From Cellvibrionales bacterium UBA4451 (GTDB taxonomy: Bacteria > Pseudomonadota > Gammaproteobacteria > Pseudomonadales > Porticoccaceae): a stretch of DNA of 64,000 bases. The position numbers were made by a program, and so were the translations under genes. Shown piece after piece: positions 51,734 through 60,627 of this stretch; the first letter of the stretch is position 1; the number at the start of each line of letters is the position of its first letter. The notes beneath the pieces were generated by a model. The model had not been told where the DNA came from. It ran no database searches and saw nothing but the letters and a program-made list of their open reading frames with translations. The DNA lies in assembly GCA_002390285.1 (NCBI GenBank), contig DGPB01000008.1, positions 124,001-188,000 on the forward strand. Reading direction: 5' to 3'.

Positions 51734-52237
51734 TTGTCTGATTTAGAAGATATTGTGCTGAGGCGTCCTGCGCTCGAAGACGGTATGGCTGTGTTTCGGT
51801 TGGTTAAGAGTTGCCCTCCACTGGATATAAATTCCAGCTACTGCAACCTCCTTCAGTGCACTCACTTTGCCAATACCTCGGTGGTAGCCCAAGTGAATGG
51901 AGAAATGGTTGGGTTCATCTCCGGGTATGTCATACCTGAGCGCCCGGACACGTTGTTTGTTTGGCAGGTGGCTGTTGCCGGGAAGGCAAGAGGCCTAGGG
52001 CTAGCATCCCACATGCTGGCTCACATTCTTGATCGTCCCCATTGCGCAGATATTGGTTATTTAGAGACCACCATAACCCAAGATAACCCAGCATCCTGGG
52101 CTTTATTTAAAAGCTTGGCCAAGAAGCTGTCAGCAGACTTCCAGTCATCAGGATGGATGGATAAAAAAGCTCATTTTTCCGGGCAACACGACTCGGAAGC
52201 ACTTGTCCGTATCGGACCCTTTAAATCACATAGTTAA
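51734..52237 (+). CDS. ectA: L-2,4-diaminobutyrate N-gamma-acetyltransferase
   Basis: GNAT acetyltransferase, second step of ectoine synthesis. The 167-residue protein begins at a TTG with a strong GGAGG close upstream. Motifs: LRRPALEDGMAVFRLVKSCP, LDINSSYCNLLQCTHFANTS and the acetyl-CoA loop VAGKARGLGLASHMLAHIL. No ATG is available near the expected N-terminus. ectB follows after 19 bases. Confidence 0.95.
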   Translation: MSDLEDIVLRRPALEDGMAVFRLVKSCPPLDINSSYCNLLQCTHFANTSVVAQVNGEMVGFISGYVIPERPDTLFVWQVAVAGKARGLGLASHMLAHILDRPHCADIGYLETTITQDNPASWALFKSLAKKLSADFQSSGWMDKKAHFSGQHDSEALVRIGPFKSHS

Positions 52238-52256
52238 CTAGAGGAATAGCAACCGA

Positions 52257-53552
52257 ATGAAAATTTTTGAAGAAATTGAATCCGAAGTACAGAGTTATGC
52301 CCGCGCGTTTCCTCGCGTTTTTAATCGCGCCAAAGGCGAGTTGATGTGGGACGAAGACGGCAACCAGTATTTGGACTTTCTGGCCGGAGCCGGCACCCTG
52401 AATTACGGACATAACAACCCGATCTTTAAAGAAGTATTACTCGATTACATCCAAAACGATGGCATCACCCATGGTTTGGATTTGCACACTAAGGCCAAAG
52501 GCGAATTTTTACAGACCTTTAATGAGAAGATTTTAAAACCTCGTAACATGGAGTATGTGGTCCAATTCACAGGGCCTACGGGTACCAATGCGGTAGAGGC
52601 TGCGATGAAGCTCGCACGTAATGTCACTGGTCAGCAAAATATCGTCACCTTTACCAATGGCTTCCATGGGGTGAGTTTGGGGGCATTGGCGGCAACAGGG
52701 AATTCTCATCATAGAAATGCGGCGGGTGTGAGCTTGATTGGAACGCACCGTATGCCTTACGACGGATACCTAGGCGAGAACATCGATACCACAGAGTATT
52801 TAGATAAAGTGTTGTCAGATTCCAGTAGCGGTATCAACTCACCCGCTGGGGTGATTGTGGAAACCGTTCAGGGGGAAGGTGGTATTAATGTAGCCACTAT
52901 TAAATGGCTGCAGAGCTTACAGGCGGTTTGTAAAAAACACAGTTTATTATTCATTGTCGATGACATACAGGCTGGCTGTGGGCGCACGGGTGATTATTTC
53001 AGTTTTGAAGAGGCTGGCATTGAGCCGGACATTATTACTCTTTCCAAATCATTGGGTGGCTACGGTCTACCTTTTGCTGTGGTGCTAATGAAGCCGGAAC
53101 TAGATCAGTGGAAGCCGGGCGAACATAACGGCACTTTCCGGGGTAATAATTTGGCGTTTGTGACGGCCAAAGCCGCCATCGACAATTATTGGTCTGACCT
53201 CCAGTTCTCGGAAGAAATAAAGCGAAAGGGCCGGTATGTTTCCGAGCGACTTGAAAGCATTGTCAGCCAATACGGTGATGGAAACTTTACCGCCAAAGGG
53301 CGAGGCATGTTTCAAGGTATTAATTGCGTCAATGGCGATATCGCAGGGAAAATTACCCATAGCGCCTTTAAAAAAGGGCTTATTATTGAGACCAGTGGTG
53401 CCGATGATCATATCGTGAAATTCTTTTGTCCATTAATTATTAGTGACGAAAATTTGAAAAAAGGCATTGATATTGTCGAGTCCGCGATACAGGAAGTGTG
53501 TGCTAAGGAAGGCGAAATTCCTGAAGAGATAGTTTATTTCGATGCCGCCTAA
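52257..53552 (+). CDS. ectB: Diaminobutyrate-2-oxoglutarate transaminase
   Basis: PLP aminotransferase that converts aspartate semialdehyde to L-2,4-diaminobutyrate, the first committed ectoine step. The 431-residue protein shows FLAGAGTLNYGHNNP, FTGPTGTNAVEAAMKLARN, VDDIQAGCGRTG and the PLP lysine Lys264 in ITLSKSLGGYGLPFAVVL, then GEHNGTFRGNNLAFVTA. Confidence 0.97.
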   Translation: MKIFEEIESEVQSYARAFPRVFNRAKGELMWDEDGNQYLDFLAGAGTLNYGHNNPIFKEVLLDYIQNDGITHGLDLHTKAKGEFLQTFNEKILKPRNMEYVVQFTGPTGTNAVEAAMKLARNVTGQQNIVTFTNGFHGVSLGALAATGNSHHRNAAGVSLIGTHRMPYDGYLGENIDTTEYLDKVLSDSSSGINSPAGVIVETVQGEGGINVATIKWLQSLQAVCKKHSLLFIVDDIQAGCGRTGDYFSFEEAGIEPDIITLSKSLGGYGLPFAVVLMKPELDQWKPGEHNGTFRGNNLAFVTAKAAIDNYWSDLQFSEEIKRKGRYVSERLESIVSQYGDGNFTAKGRGMFQGINCVNGDIAGKITHSAFKKGLIIETSGADDHIVKFFCPLIISDENLKKGIDIVESAIQEVCAKEGEIPEEIVYFDAA

Positions 53553-53582
53553 ATAAAAAAATTGAGAAAATAAGGCCGTTTT

Positions 53583-53972
53583 ATGATCGTAAGAAAATTA
53601 TCAGATGCCAATCAATCTAATCGAAGAGTTGTTTCCCCTGATGGCAACTGGGAGAGCACGCGACTCTTGTTGAAAGAGGATCGGATGGGTTTTTCCTTCC
53701 ATGTTACCACCATCTACAAAAGTGCTGATTTTCAGATGCATTACCAAAATCATCTTGAGTCGGTGTACTGCGTGTCGGGAAAAGGTGAAGTGGAAACGCT
53801 GGCTGACGGAAAAAAATATCCCATAGAACCGGGGACTCTTTACATTCTAGATAAGCACGACAAGCACATATTACGAGCTTTTGAAGAAATGACCATGGCG
53901 TGTGTGTTTAATCCGCCACTCAACGGAAAAGAGGTACACAATGCCGAAGGTGCCTATGAGTTGGACGCGTAA
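53583..53972 (+). CDS. ectC: L-ectoine synthase
   Basis: Cupin-fold dehydratase that closes N-gamma-acetyldiaminobutyrate to ectoine. The 129-residue protein has the conserved MIVRKLSDANQSNRRVVSPD start, ESTRLLLKEDRMGFSFHVTT, HYQNHLESVYCVSGKGEVET, YILDKHDKHILRAFEEM and FNPPLNGKEVHNAEGAYEL. Length is normal. Confidence 0.97.
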   Translation: MIVRKLSDANQSNRRVVSPDGNWESTRLLLKEDRMGFSFHVTTIYKSADFQMHYQNHLESVYCVSGKGEVETLADGKKYPIEPGTLYILDKHDKHILRAFEEMTMACVFNPPLNGKEVHNAEGAYELDA

Positions 53973-53998
53973 ACCGTCCAGGAGTAAAGACTAACATT

Positions 53999-54958
53999 AT
54001 GAGTGAATTGATTTTAGAGCAGGCATCGGATGACTTGATCGCGAACGAGGCTGATGTGTACCCGTCGAGAAAAGGACAAAATGCCAAACTAATTGGTAGG
54101 CAGGATCCCATTGTTTATACCTCTAAAGAACAGGGCCCTCCGGTTGATCGTTCCCTTATCAATACCTATAACAAGCAAGGGTTTGTCGTGCTGGATGAGG
54201 TGTTTACCCCCGATGAGGTAACCATCTTTCAAAAGGAGCTTGAACGCCTCGGGGCTGACCAGCAGATTCAACAATCCGTTGAAGTCATTACCGAACCGAG
54301 TAGCAATGATGTGCGTTCAATCTTCCGTGTGCATGAAAGCAGCCTGATTTTTAAAGCTCTTGCAGCCGACGAGCGCTTGGCTGACCTTGCACGATATCTG
54401 CTGGACGATGAAGTTTATATTCATCAATCCCGACTGAACTACAAACCGGGGTTTAGGGGAAAGGGATTTTACTGGCATTCTGATTTTGAGACTTGGCATG
54501 TGGAAGACGGAATGCCTCGCATGCGCGCCTGCAGTATGTCGATCATCTTAACGGAAAATTTCGACAACAACGGCCGGTTAATGTTGATCCCCGGCTCGCA
54601 CAAACAGTATCTCGTGTGTCAAGGGAAAACGCCGGAAGACCATTACCTCGCCTCGCTAAAGAAGCAAGAGTATGGGGTACCTTCTAATGATAGTCTGAAA
54701 ACCCTAGCGGCACAGAGTGGTATTGTGTCAGCCACAGGGAAGCCGGGCAGCGTTGTCGTGTTCGACTGCAATGTCATGCACGGTTCTAACGGCAATATTA
54801 CCCCGTTTCCAAGATCCAGTGCCTTTTTCGTTTATAACGCGTTGAGCAATAAGGTAGTCAATCCATTTTGCGCGCAAGCGCCTAGACCGGAACATATCTG
54901 TTCTAGAGAATATATTCATCCTGTCCAGCGATCACAGGGATGTAAATTAAATGCTTGA
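53999..54958 (+). CDS. ectD: Ectoine hydroxylase
   Basis: Fe(II)/2-oxoglutarate dioxygenase that makes 5-hydroxyectoine. The 319-residue protein has the signature FYWHSDFETWHVEDGMPRMR with iron ligands His160 and Asp162, and His261 in VMHGSNGNITPFPRSSAF. SIFRVHESSLIF also matches EctD. Its end overlaps the next gene by 8 bases. Confidence 0.95.
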   Translation: MSELILEQASDDLIANEADVYPSRKGQNAKLIGRQDPIVYTSKEQGPPVDRSLINTYNKQGFVVLDEVFTPDEVTIFQKELERLGADQQIQQSVEVITEPSSNDVRSIFRVHESSLIFKALAADERLADLARYLLDDEVYIHQSRLNYKPGFRGKGFYWHSDFETWHVEDGMPRMRACSMSIILTENFDNNGRLMLIPGSHKQYLVCQGKTPEDHYLASLKKQEYGVPSNDSLKTLAAQSGIVSATGKPGSVVVFDCNVMHGSNGNITPFPRSSAFFVYNALSNKVVNPFCAQAPRPEHICSREYIHPVQRSQGCKLNA

Positions 54959-55292
54959 AACCGATCGCCTTCTGCTTAACACACAAATAGAAAAGCGTAT
55001 CCGTGTATTGGAAAATACATTGTCTGATTGCCACTCTATATCCAATAAGAAACAAAGCCAGGCGGGTGATGCCTCTGCCATTTTCGATTTGACAATCAAT
55101 GCCTTCGTTGACGACAAAATTCTGTCAGAAAACAAACTGGAGCTTGCACAGCTAACAACGAGCTTGACCTGGATGCAGACCGATGATGCCGGAGTATGCG
55201 CTCTATGCGCCTGTGATATTCCCATTGGCCGGTTAAAAGCCGTTCCTATTACTCGCTTATGTGTGGCGTGTGCAGACAACAAAAAAGATTAA
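54951..55292 (+). CDS. TraR/DksA-type zinc-finger protein in the ectoine operon
   Basis: A 113-residue protein with a helical N-terminus (QIEKRIRVLENTLSDCHSIS; FVDDKILSENKLELAQLTTS) and a C4 zinc finger at Cys83, Cys86, Cys104 and Cys107 (CALCACDIPIGRLKAVPITR then LCVAC), the DksA/TraR pattern. Such proteins bind RNA polymerase in the secondary channel. Translational coupling to ectD (8-base overlap) makes it a genuine operon member. A role in adjusting transcription under salt stress is inferred. Confidence 0.85.
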   Translation: MLETDRLLLNTQIEKRIRVLENTLSDCHSISNKKQSQAGDASAIFDLTINAFVDDKILSENKLELAQLTTSLTWMQTDDAGVCALCACDIPIGRLKAVPITRLCVACADNKKD

Positions 55293-55313
55293 ATTCAAGG
55301 TTTACAACTAACT

Positions 55314-56747
55314 ATGCATACGATTGAAAAAATTGGCGGCACATCGATGATTGATTACTCGTCAGTTCGAGACAACATCATCCTTAGAGGCGGTGGAAAA
55401 GACCTCTACCAGCGTGTGTTCGTGGTTTCAGCTTATGGTGGTATTACAGATCAGTTATTGGAGCATAAAAAAAGCGGTCAGCCCGGTGTTTATGGTTTGT
55501 TTGCCAGTGGTATGGAGGATCATAGCTGGTCAGAGAAGTTTGAAGAGCTGACTGCCCAGCTACGCAACATGAATCAGCAACTGTTTGGCGATAGTGAGCG
55601 CCTCCTGCAGGCGAATAGCTTTTTGGATGAGCGGATGGAAGTCGCCAGGCAATGTTTGTTGGATTTACAGAGCCTTTGTCAACACGGGCACTTTGCTCTA
55701 GAAGCCCACCTAGGAACGGTCAGAGAGATGCTGGCTAGTATCGGTGAAGCGCATAGTGCCTGGAACACGGCTAAGCTGTTGGAGCGAGATGGTGTTAATG
55801 CTTGTTTTGTAGATCTGACGGGGTGGCGTGCTAGTAAACATATATCACTGGATGAACGTATTCGAGAAGCCTTTGCTAACATTAATCTCAGTAAGCAGCT
55901 TCCGATCGTTACTGGTTACGCCCATAGCGATGCAGGCTTGATGACCTCATTCGATCGTGGTTATAGCGAGATGATATTTAGTCGTTTGGCGGTCTTAACG
56001 CAAGCTAAGGAAGCCATTATTCATAAAGAGTTTCATCTCAGCAGTGCAGACCCTTGTCTGGTTGGTGAGGGCAAGGCTGTTCCTATTGGCAGAACTAACT
56101 ACGACGTAGCTGATCACTTGGCTAATTTGGGCATGGAAGCGATTCATCCTAAGGCAGCCAAAGGACTGAGACAAAACAACATTCCTCTTCGCGTTAAAAA
56201 TACCTTTGAGCCAGAACATACAGGAACACTGATCACCGGTAACTATGTGAGCAATTCCCCTTGCGTAGAAATTATTGCTGGCTGTAAAGGCGTTTATGCA
56301 CTGGAGTTATTTGATCAAAATATGGCCGGTAGCATTCATGACTATGATTTCGAGGTGCTGGCGATCATAAAGCGCTTCAATGCCAAAATTGTTTCCAAAG
56401 ATATTAACGCCAACACATTAACGCATTTTTTGTCCACTAACTTGAAAACAGTAAAGCGCATTCAGGCTGCCGTTGAAGAGGAGTTTCCAGAAGCAGAACT
56501 CAATCAGCGGAAGGTGGCTATCGTGTCTGCCATTGGTAGTGATATGCAGATGCCGGGTATTTTGGCTAAAGCGGTGCAGGCCTTAGCCAGCAATAATATC
56601 CGTGTGCTGGCGGTGCATCAATCGATGCGTCAGGTTGATATGCAGTTTGTCGTGAGTGAGTCGGATTACGGTGTAACGGTCAAGAGTTTACATGCGGCCT
56701 TAGTCGAAGTGCACGACCATGGGAGGGCGATATGTCTCGCCTCCTAG
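55314..56747 (+). CDS. ask_ect: Ectoine-specific aspartate kinase
   Basis: Phosphorylates aspartate to feed aspartate semialdehyde into ectoine. The 477-residue protein starts MHTIEKIGGTSMIDYSSVRD, has FVVSAYGGITDQLLEHKKSG and GYAHSDAGLMTSFDRGYSEM in the kinase domain, and two ACT-like segments at the end (AIVSAIGSDMQMPGILAKAV, NNIRVLAVHQSMRQVDMQFV). This Ask_Ect branch is usually insensitive to lysine/threonine feedback (established for the family, not visible here). The stop overlaps the next gene by 16 bases. Confidence 0.95.
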   Translation: MHTIEKIGGTSMIDYSSVRDNIILRGGGKDLYQRVFVVSAYGGITDQLLEHKKSGQPGVYGLFASGMEDHSWSEKFEELTAQLRNMNQQLFGDSERLLQANSFLDERMEVARQCLLDLQSLCQHGHFALEAHLGTVREMLASIGEAHSAWNTAKLLERDGVNACFVDLTGWRASKHISLDERIREAFANINLSKQLPIVTGYAHSDAGLMTSFDRGYSEMIFSRLAVLTQAKEAIIHKEFHLSSADPCLVGEGKAVPIGRTNYDVADHLANLGMEAIHPKAAKGLRQNNIPLRVKNTFEPEHTGTLITGNYVSNSPCVEIIAGCKGVYALELFDQNMAGSIHDYDFEVLAIIKRFNAKIVSKDINANTLTHFLSTNLKTVKRIQAAVEEEFPEAELNQRKVAIVSAIGSDMQMPGILAKAVQALASNNIRVLAVHQSMRQVDMQFVVSESDYGVTVKSLHAALVEVHDHGRAICLAS

Positions 56748-57619
56748 CAACGGTTATTTTGCTCTCTTGCACTTTATTCGCGCCTTTATTGGCTGAAACT
56801 GCGGATAAAAAAAAAGCGCAGAACGTAGTTGAGTCATTAGGAAAGCCTCTCTATTCACCCTTTGTCGAGCGCTATGTGCTGGATGAACTCAAGCAGCTAC
56901 GTACCGATCAAGCACAAACGAAACAAGAGCTTATCCAGCAGATTGTAGATAGGGAACATCAGTCGGTCGATCGCGGGGTCAGCTATGCCACCGATACGAT
57001 AACCTATTTTTTCTATTTGATTGCGGCGGCAACATCTGTATTGGTGCTGGTCGGCTGGACCTCAATGAGGGATATTAAGGAGCGCGCTCATTCCTTCGTA
57101 GACGAAGAAATCTCCAAATTGATCAATGAATATGAAAAACGCTTAGCAATGATCGAAAAGCAATTACAGCAAAAAACCAAGCATATTGATGAAAATCGAG
57201 AAGAGATCGAGCTAACACAGGAAGTTCAATCACTTTGGTTGCGCGCGCAACAAGATTCGTTTCCTGCTAATAAAATCATTATCTATGACGAGATTTTGAA
57301 AATTCGTTATGAAGATTGCGAGGCGATTACGTATAAAGCCGATGCCGTACTAGAGTTAAATGAGCCGCAGTGGGCCGCTAATTTGTGTCGCCAGGCGCTC
57401 AAAATTGACCCCGACAATAGCCATGCCTTTTATCAATTGGCCTGTGCGTATACCGTCATGGAACAGTTCGATGAAGCGCTGCATTTTCTGGTCGAAGCGA
57501 TCAATAGGCGGGACAGTTACCTGGAAGAAATTCGTGAAGATCCTGCACTACAGCCGCTCGTAAACGATGAGGTATTCAAAGAACTGGCCAACTTGAGGAA
57601 TAAATCGCTGACCGCGTGA
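56732..57619 (+). CDS. Membrane-anchored coiled-coil/TPR protein at the end of the ectoine operon
   Basis: A 295-residue protein: signal peptide (MSRLLATVILLSCTLFAPLL, then AETA), a periplasmic stretch, a transmembrane helix at about 92-107 (ITYFFYLIAAATSVLVLVGW), a coiled coil (about 115-160, EEISKLINEYEKRLAMIEKQ) and TPR-like repeats (ANLCRQALKIDPDNSHAFYQ, then LACAYTVMEQFDEAL). The TPRs face the opposite side of the membrane from the N-terminus. I know no defined function. The 16-base overlap with ask_ect ties it to osmolyte synthesis. Confidence 0.85.
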   Translation: MSRLLATVILLSCTLFAPLLAETADKKKAQNVVESLGKPLYSPFVERYVLDELKQLRTDQAQTKQELIQQIVDREHQSVDRGVSYATDTITYFFYLIAAATSVLVLVGWTSMRDIKERAHSFVDEEISKLINEYEKRLAMIEKQLQQKTKHIDENREEIELTQEVQSLWLRAQQDSFPANKIIIYDEILKIRYEDCEAITYKADAVLELNEPQWAANLCRQALKIDPDNSHAFYQLACAYTVMEQFDEALHFLVEAINRRDSYLEEIREDPALQPLVNDEVFKELANLRNKSLTA

Positions 57620-57628
57620 AGCGGTCAG
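57608..57628. other. Stem-loop at the end of the ectoine operon
   Basis: CTGACCGC and GCGGTCAG form a perfect 8-base stem with a GTGAA loop spanning the stop codon of the TPR gene. No T-tract follows, so it is not a classic terminator, but it may protect the mRNA end. Confidence 0.5.
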
Positions 57629-57833
57629 GGGCTGGATGACAGACCGGTTAAACTTAACAATGAAAGGAATTTCGATCATTTTACCCAGGAGGGGATGACA
57701 GTATTGAAGCCAAGCCACGATGAGGTTGCCAAACTTCATGATGCGGGCCTGATCCCCAGTGAATTTGGCTAGCGTATATGGCGCGCTAGTTATTCATTAT
57801 TTATCGATATTAGACCTGTCGAGCGACTAAGGT

Positions 57834-58268
57834 GTTATTGATCTCGTTTGTGGTTGGGGACTACCGGCAGCCAACATATAAAAAAATTCAGAGCCAAGGT
57901 CTCAGCCACCGATGCCGACAATCAGGTTAAGTGCTATCAACAATTGATTAACCGGGTTAATGGTGTGACTGTTTCCTTTTTCCAGGGCTCATTCGGCCAA
58001 CTGGTCTTAGATAATTTATCCAATATCGACCTACTCGTTGGCGCTGATATCTGCTACTCGTCCGCTAATGCAAAAAGCTGGTCGATCTTTTTCATCACTA
58101 TATGAAGGAGCCCAATGGTGAAATTATCTTTGCTGATAATGGGCGTATGCCATTCTTCGATTTAGTCGATGAGATGAGACAGACATTTTCACTCTCGTGC
58201 AATAAAATTAGGATTGATTTACCCTCTCGTGTTTCAGGGTATATCCTTCATTTAGAGAAACATTCATG
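57834..58268 (+). pseudogene. Decayed class I SAM-dependent methyltransferase gene
   Basis: Pieces of one methyltransferase lie in successive frames. First comes motif I, VIDLVCGWGLPAANI (57834-57881, then a stop). A second frame gives AKVSATDADNQVKCYQQLIN, FFQGSFGQLVLDN and IDLLVGADICYSS. From about 58085 a third frame gives MKEPNGEIIFADNGRMPFFD. Together these match the order of small methyltransferases (LDLGCGWG, then TDAD, then ADICF, then ADPGRPPF). At least two frameshifts and a deletion between motif I and II make it non-functional. The rest of the gap 57629-57833 holds no recognisable gene. Confidence 0.75.
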
Positions 58269-59681
58269 GTTTATTCGTTCATTGGATTTTTATTACTGTT
58301 TACCTTAATTGGCTTGTCCTCTGCCTGGCGCAGTCGTGGCACGAAAGAGGATTACTATCTGGCCAGTGGTAATGTGCGGCCTTGGTTGGTGGGGTTATCG
58401 GCGGTTGCAACGAACAATAGCGGCTTTATGTTTATCGGCGTCATTGGCTACACCTATGTGACCGGGCTTGCTTCGATTTGGTTGATGATTGGCTGGATTA
58501 CTGGGGACTTCCTTGCCTCACTCTATGTACACACGCAGTTGCGAAGAGCAACTAGCGCGAGTAGTGAAGTGAGTTATGCTGGATTGCTCAGCAATTGGTA
58601 TGGTCAAAAGCACTCCTCTTTGCAACGTTTGATTGGAATAATCTCCCTATTGTTTTTGGTGACCTACGCTTCTGCTCAGCTCGTAGCAGGGGGAAAAGCA
58701 CTGCACGTTCTATTGGGATGGCCTTTATGGTCGGGTGCAGTTGCTGGAGCAGTACTGGTCAGCCTGTATTGTATTGCCGGAGGCATTCGCGCATCGATCT
58801 GGACTGATGCCGCCCAGTCCATTGTTATGTTTTTTGCGATGGGCGTGCTTTTGTTTGTCGCGGTAATGGCTCTGGGGGGAATGTCCGCTGCGGTTGAACA
58901 GATGCAAAGTGTGGAAGGGTTTATGGACTGGCTGCCAAAAAACCTGGTGTTTTCCGGTTGGATTGGTGGAACCCTGTTTATCATGAGCTGGTTATTTGCC
59001 GGTTTATCTGTGATCGGGCAGCCCCATATCATGGTGCGCTTTATGACACTCAATAACTTAGCGAGTATGCGTCAGGCTAAGTGGTGGTATTACTTATCGT
59101 TTACGCTCTTCTACGGTATGGCAACCGGTGTCGGCTTACTTTCTCGCATCTATTTGTCTGATGCTGGGTCGTTTGACCCGGAACTCGCCCTGCCAACTAT
59201 GGCGCAGCAGTTACTGCCTTCGGTTCTTGTGGGATTAATTCTGGCGGGTATTTTTGCAGCCACCATGTCTACTGCTGATTCATTAGTATTAAGTTGCTCC
59301 GCGTCCGTCACTCACGACATTCTGCCGCACAAAATTGAGAAAACCGGGTTGTTAAAATTAGCGACCATTATGATTGCCGGAATCGCACTTATACTCGCGC
59401 TCACGAATAATCAAAGTGTTTTCAGTATGGTGATCATGGCTTGGTCAAGTTTAGCCAGTGCGTTTGCGCCCTTGTTGATATTTTTATGTTTTGGCAAACG
59501 GCCATCACAATTTATCTGTATTACCGCAATGCTGACTGGATTTACCGTAGCACTTGGTTGGCGGGTATTTGGATTATCAGACATGGTTTATGAAGGGCTG
59601 CCTGGGATTTTGGCGGGGATCATCATTTTATATGCCGGCTGTTTGTTCCGGTCAGAGATACCCCTAAGAATACCGGTATAG
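58266..59681 (+). CDS. Sodium:solute symporter (SSS family, PutP-like)
   Basis: A 471-residue inner-membrane protein with about 12-13 helices. Typical SSS features: EDYYLASGNVRPWLVGLSAV, ATNNSGFMFIGVIGYTYVTG, GGIRASIWTDAAQSIVMFF and FAATMSTADSLVLSCSASVT in the sodium-site region. The closest resemblance is to sodium/proline symporters, so uptake of proline or a related compatible solute is likely. Its position after the ectoine operon fits osmoadaptation, though the pseudogene and possible stem-loop separate their transcripts. Confidence 0.9.
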   Translation: MVYSFIGFLLLFTLIGLSSAWRSRGTKEDYYLASGNVRPWLVGLSAVATNNSGFMFIGVIGYTYVTGLASIWLMIGWITGDFLASLYVHTQLRRATSASSEVSYAGLLSNWYGQKHSSLQRLIGIISLLFLVTYASAQLVAGGKALHVLLGWPLWSGAVAGAVLVSLYCIAGGIRASIWTDAAQSIVMFFAMGVLLFVAVMALGGMSAAVEQMQSVEGFMDWLPKNLVFSGWIGGTLFIMSWLFAGLSVIGQPHIMVRFMTLNNLASMRQAKWWYYLSFTLFYGMATGVGLLSRIYLSDAGSFDPELALPTMAQQLLPSVLVGLILAGIFAATMSTADSLVLSCSASVTHDILPHKIEKTGLLKLATIMIAGIALILALTNNQSVFSMVIMAWSSLASAFAPLLIFLCFGKRPSQFICITAMLTGFTVALGWRVFGLSDMVYEGLPGILAGIIILYAGCLFRSEIPLRIPV

Positions 59682-59699
59682 AATCGAGCCCATGTCCTT

Positions 59700-59790
59700 A
59701 GGCGCTCACCTTGCAGGCTTTGGATGCATTGCCCAGCGCCTCGGCTAACTTTAGCAAATCGAAACCGTTATTACTCTTCAAGTAAAGAGG
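59700..59790 (-). mobile_element. Fragment of an IS481-type transposase N-terminus
   Basis: The minus strand encodes NNGFDLLKLAEALGNASKAC followed by KVSA and a stop at about 59701. The segment L-x-K-L-A-E-x-L-G-N-x-S-x-A-C is the start of the helix-turn-helix domain of IS481-family transposases (normally continuing RVMGYSRDSFYR). Only some 25 residues remain, and no ends or terminal repeats are visible. Confidence 0.45.
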
Positions 59791-59913
59791 CGGGTAAGGG
59801 TGATGTGAAAACAAGTAAGCGTTGTCGAGAGCAGGGTATATACGGGTTTAAAGGAACCCCTGAGTAATCGCTGAAACCCCTCTGAAAGTCTTGCTGTATA
59901 AACATTTGAAAAA

Positions 59914-59965
59914 TAGTGGGCCTTCCCACACTTGAACTGGGGATCTGCCGATTATGAATACCGCG
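59914..59965 (-). pseudogene. 3' half of a tRNA (CAU anticodon loop to acceptor end), probable attachment-site remnant
   Basis: Minus strand: anticodon loop TTCATAA, stem half TCGGC, variable loop AGATC, T-arm CCCAG-TTCAAGT-GTGGG, acceptor strand AAGGCCC and discriminator A, then CTA in place of CCA. The matching 5' half (acceptor GGGCCTT, D-arm, stem GCCGA) is absent upstream. One T-stem mismatch shows decay. Loss exactly at the anticodon loop is typical of tRNA fragments left by integrating elements. Confidence 0.55.
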
Positions 59966-60453
59966 CACACTTTCTTTTGGGTGTCGTAAGGCGAAAAAGT
60001 GTAAGGTGTTTTTGGAGTGGGTAAAGTTGGCCTGAAACCAACCGAGCCATGGCCTAACCTGTTGGTGGGTGCTGACAAGTTAACTTATTTTTCTTGGAGA
60101 AGTGGCGTTTTACTGCGCTTTATACTGATGATTCGCTACAAAAGTGGTGGATGATTAACAGACTTCTGGCGTTTTAGGGTTGGTTGTGTAGTCCCAGCCC
60201 AGACCTTCAAGTTAACCTGTCAGTACCGAGCGTATCCATACCGTGTATTGTTTTAATATTTCCAAAATCCAACGTTACCTGCCCACGCTGTTTATACCGT
60301 GACTTTAATTCATGCTTTGGTGTTTTCCGGAGGGGGTAACAACGTGGTGATTAAGATCCGGTTATCCACCGATAGCTCTCTGGTACGGAGGGAATCCAGC
60401 AGTGAATCCTAGTTGTTCCTGTGACGTCCAATCGGACTTGTAAGTAGGCTTAC

Positions 60454-60627
60454 TTAATTCGACAAGGTGATTTTTGGCGCCCAGTCGAACCCCTCGACGA
60501 AAATCAACAACAGGTTTTCATGGGGCGTCTGCTCGAACACGGCATCGACCCGCTTGTCGAGTAAGGCTGTTAGGCGTGAATAGTCACCAAATACAGTATT
60601 ACCAGCAATAAGGTCGCTTTTGCTCAT
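60454..60627 (-). mobile_element. Fragment of an IS4-like DDE transposase
   Basis: The minus strand encodes KSDLIAGNTVFGDYSRLTAL then LDKRVDAVFEQTPHEN, resembling the region around the second catalytic Asp of IS4-family transposases (D-x-x-L-G-D-R-x-F-G-S-Y...LL-x-x-R-G-V-D-x-V). The Asp-Arg pair is lost (GNT), a stop lies just upstream, and no terminal repeats are seen. Confidence 0.45.

Noticed and set aside
57848..58308. Two short frames as separate small genes
   Set aside because: Their translations are consecutive parts of one decayed methyltransferase, and both lack proper starts.
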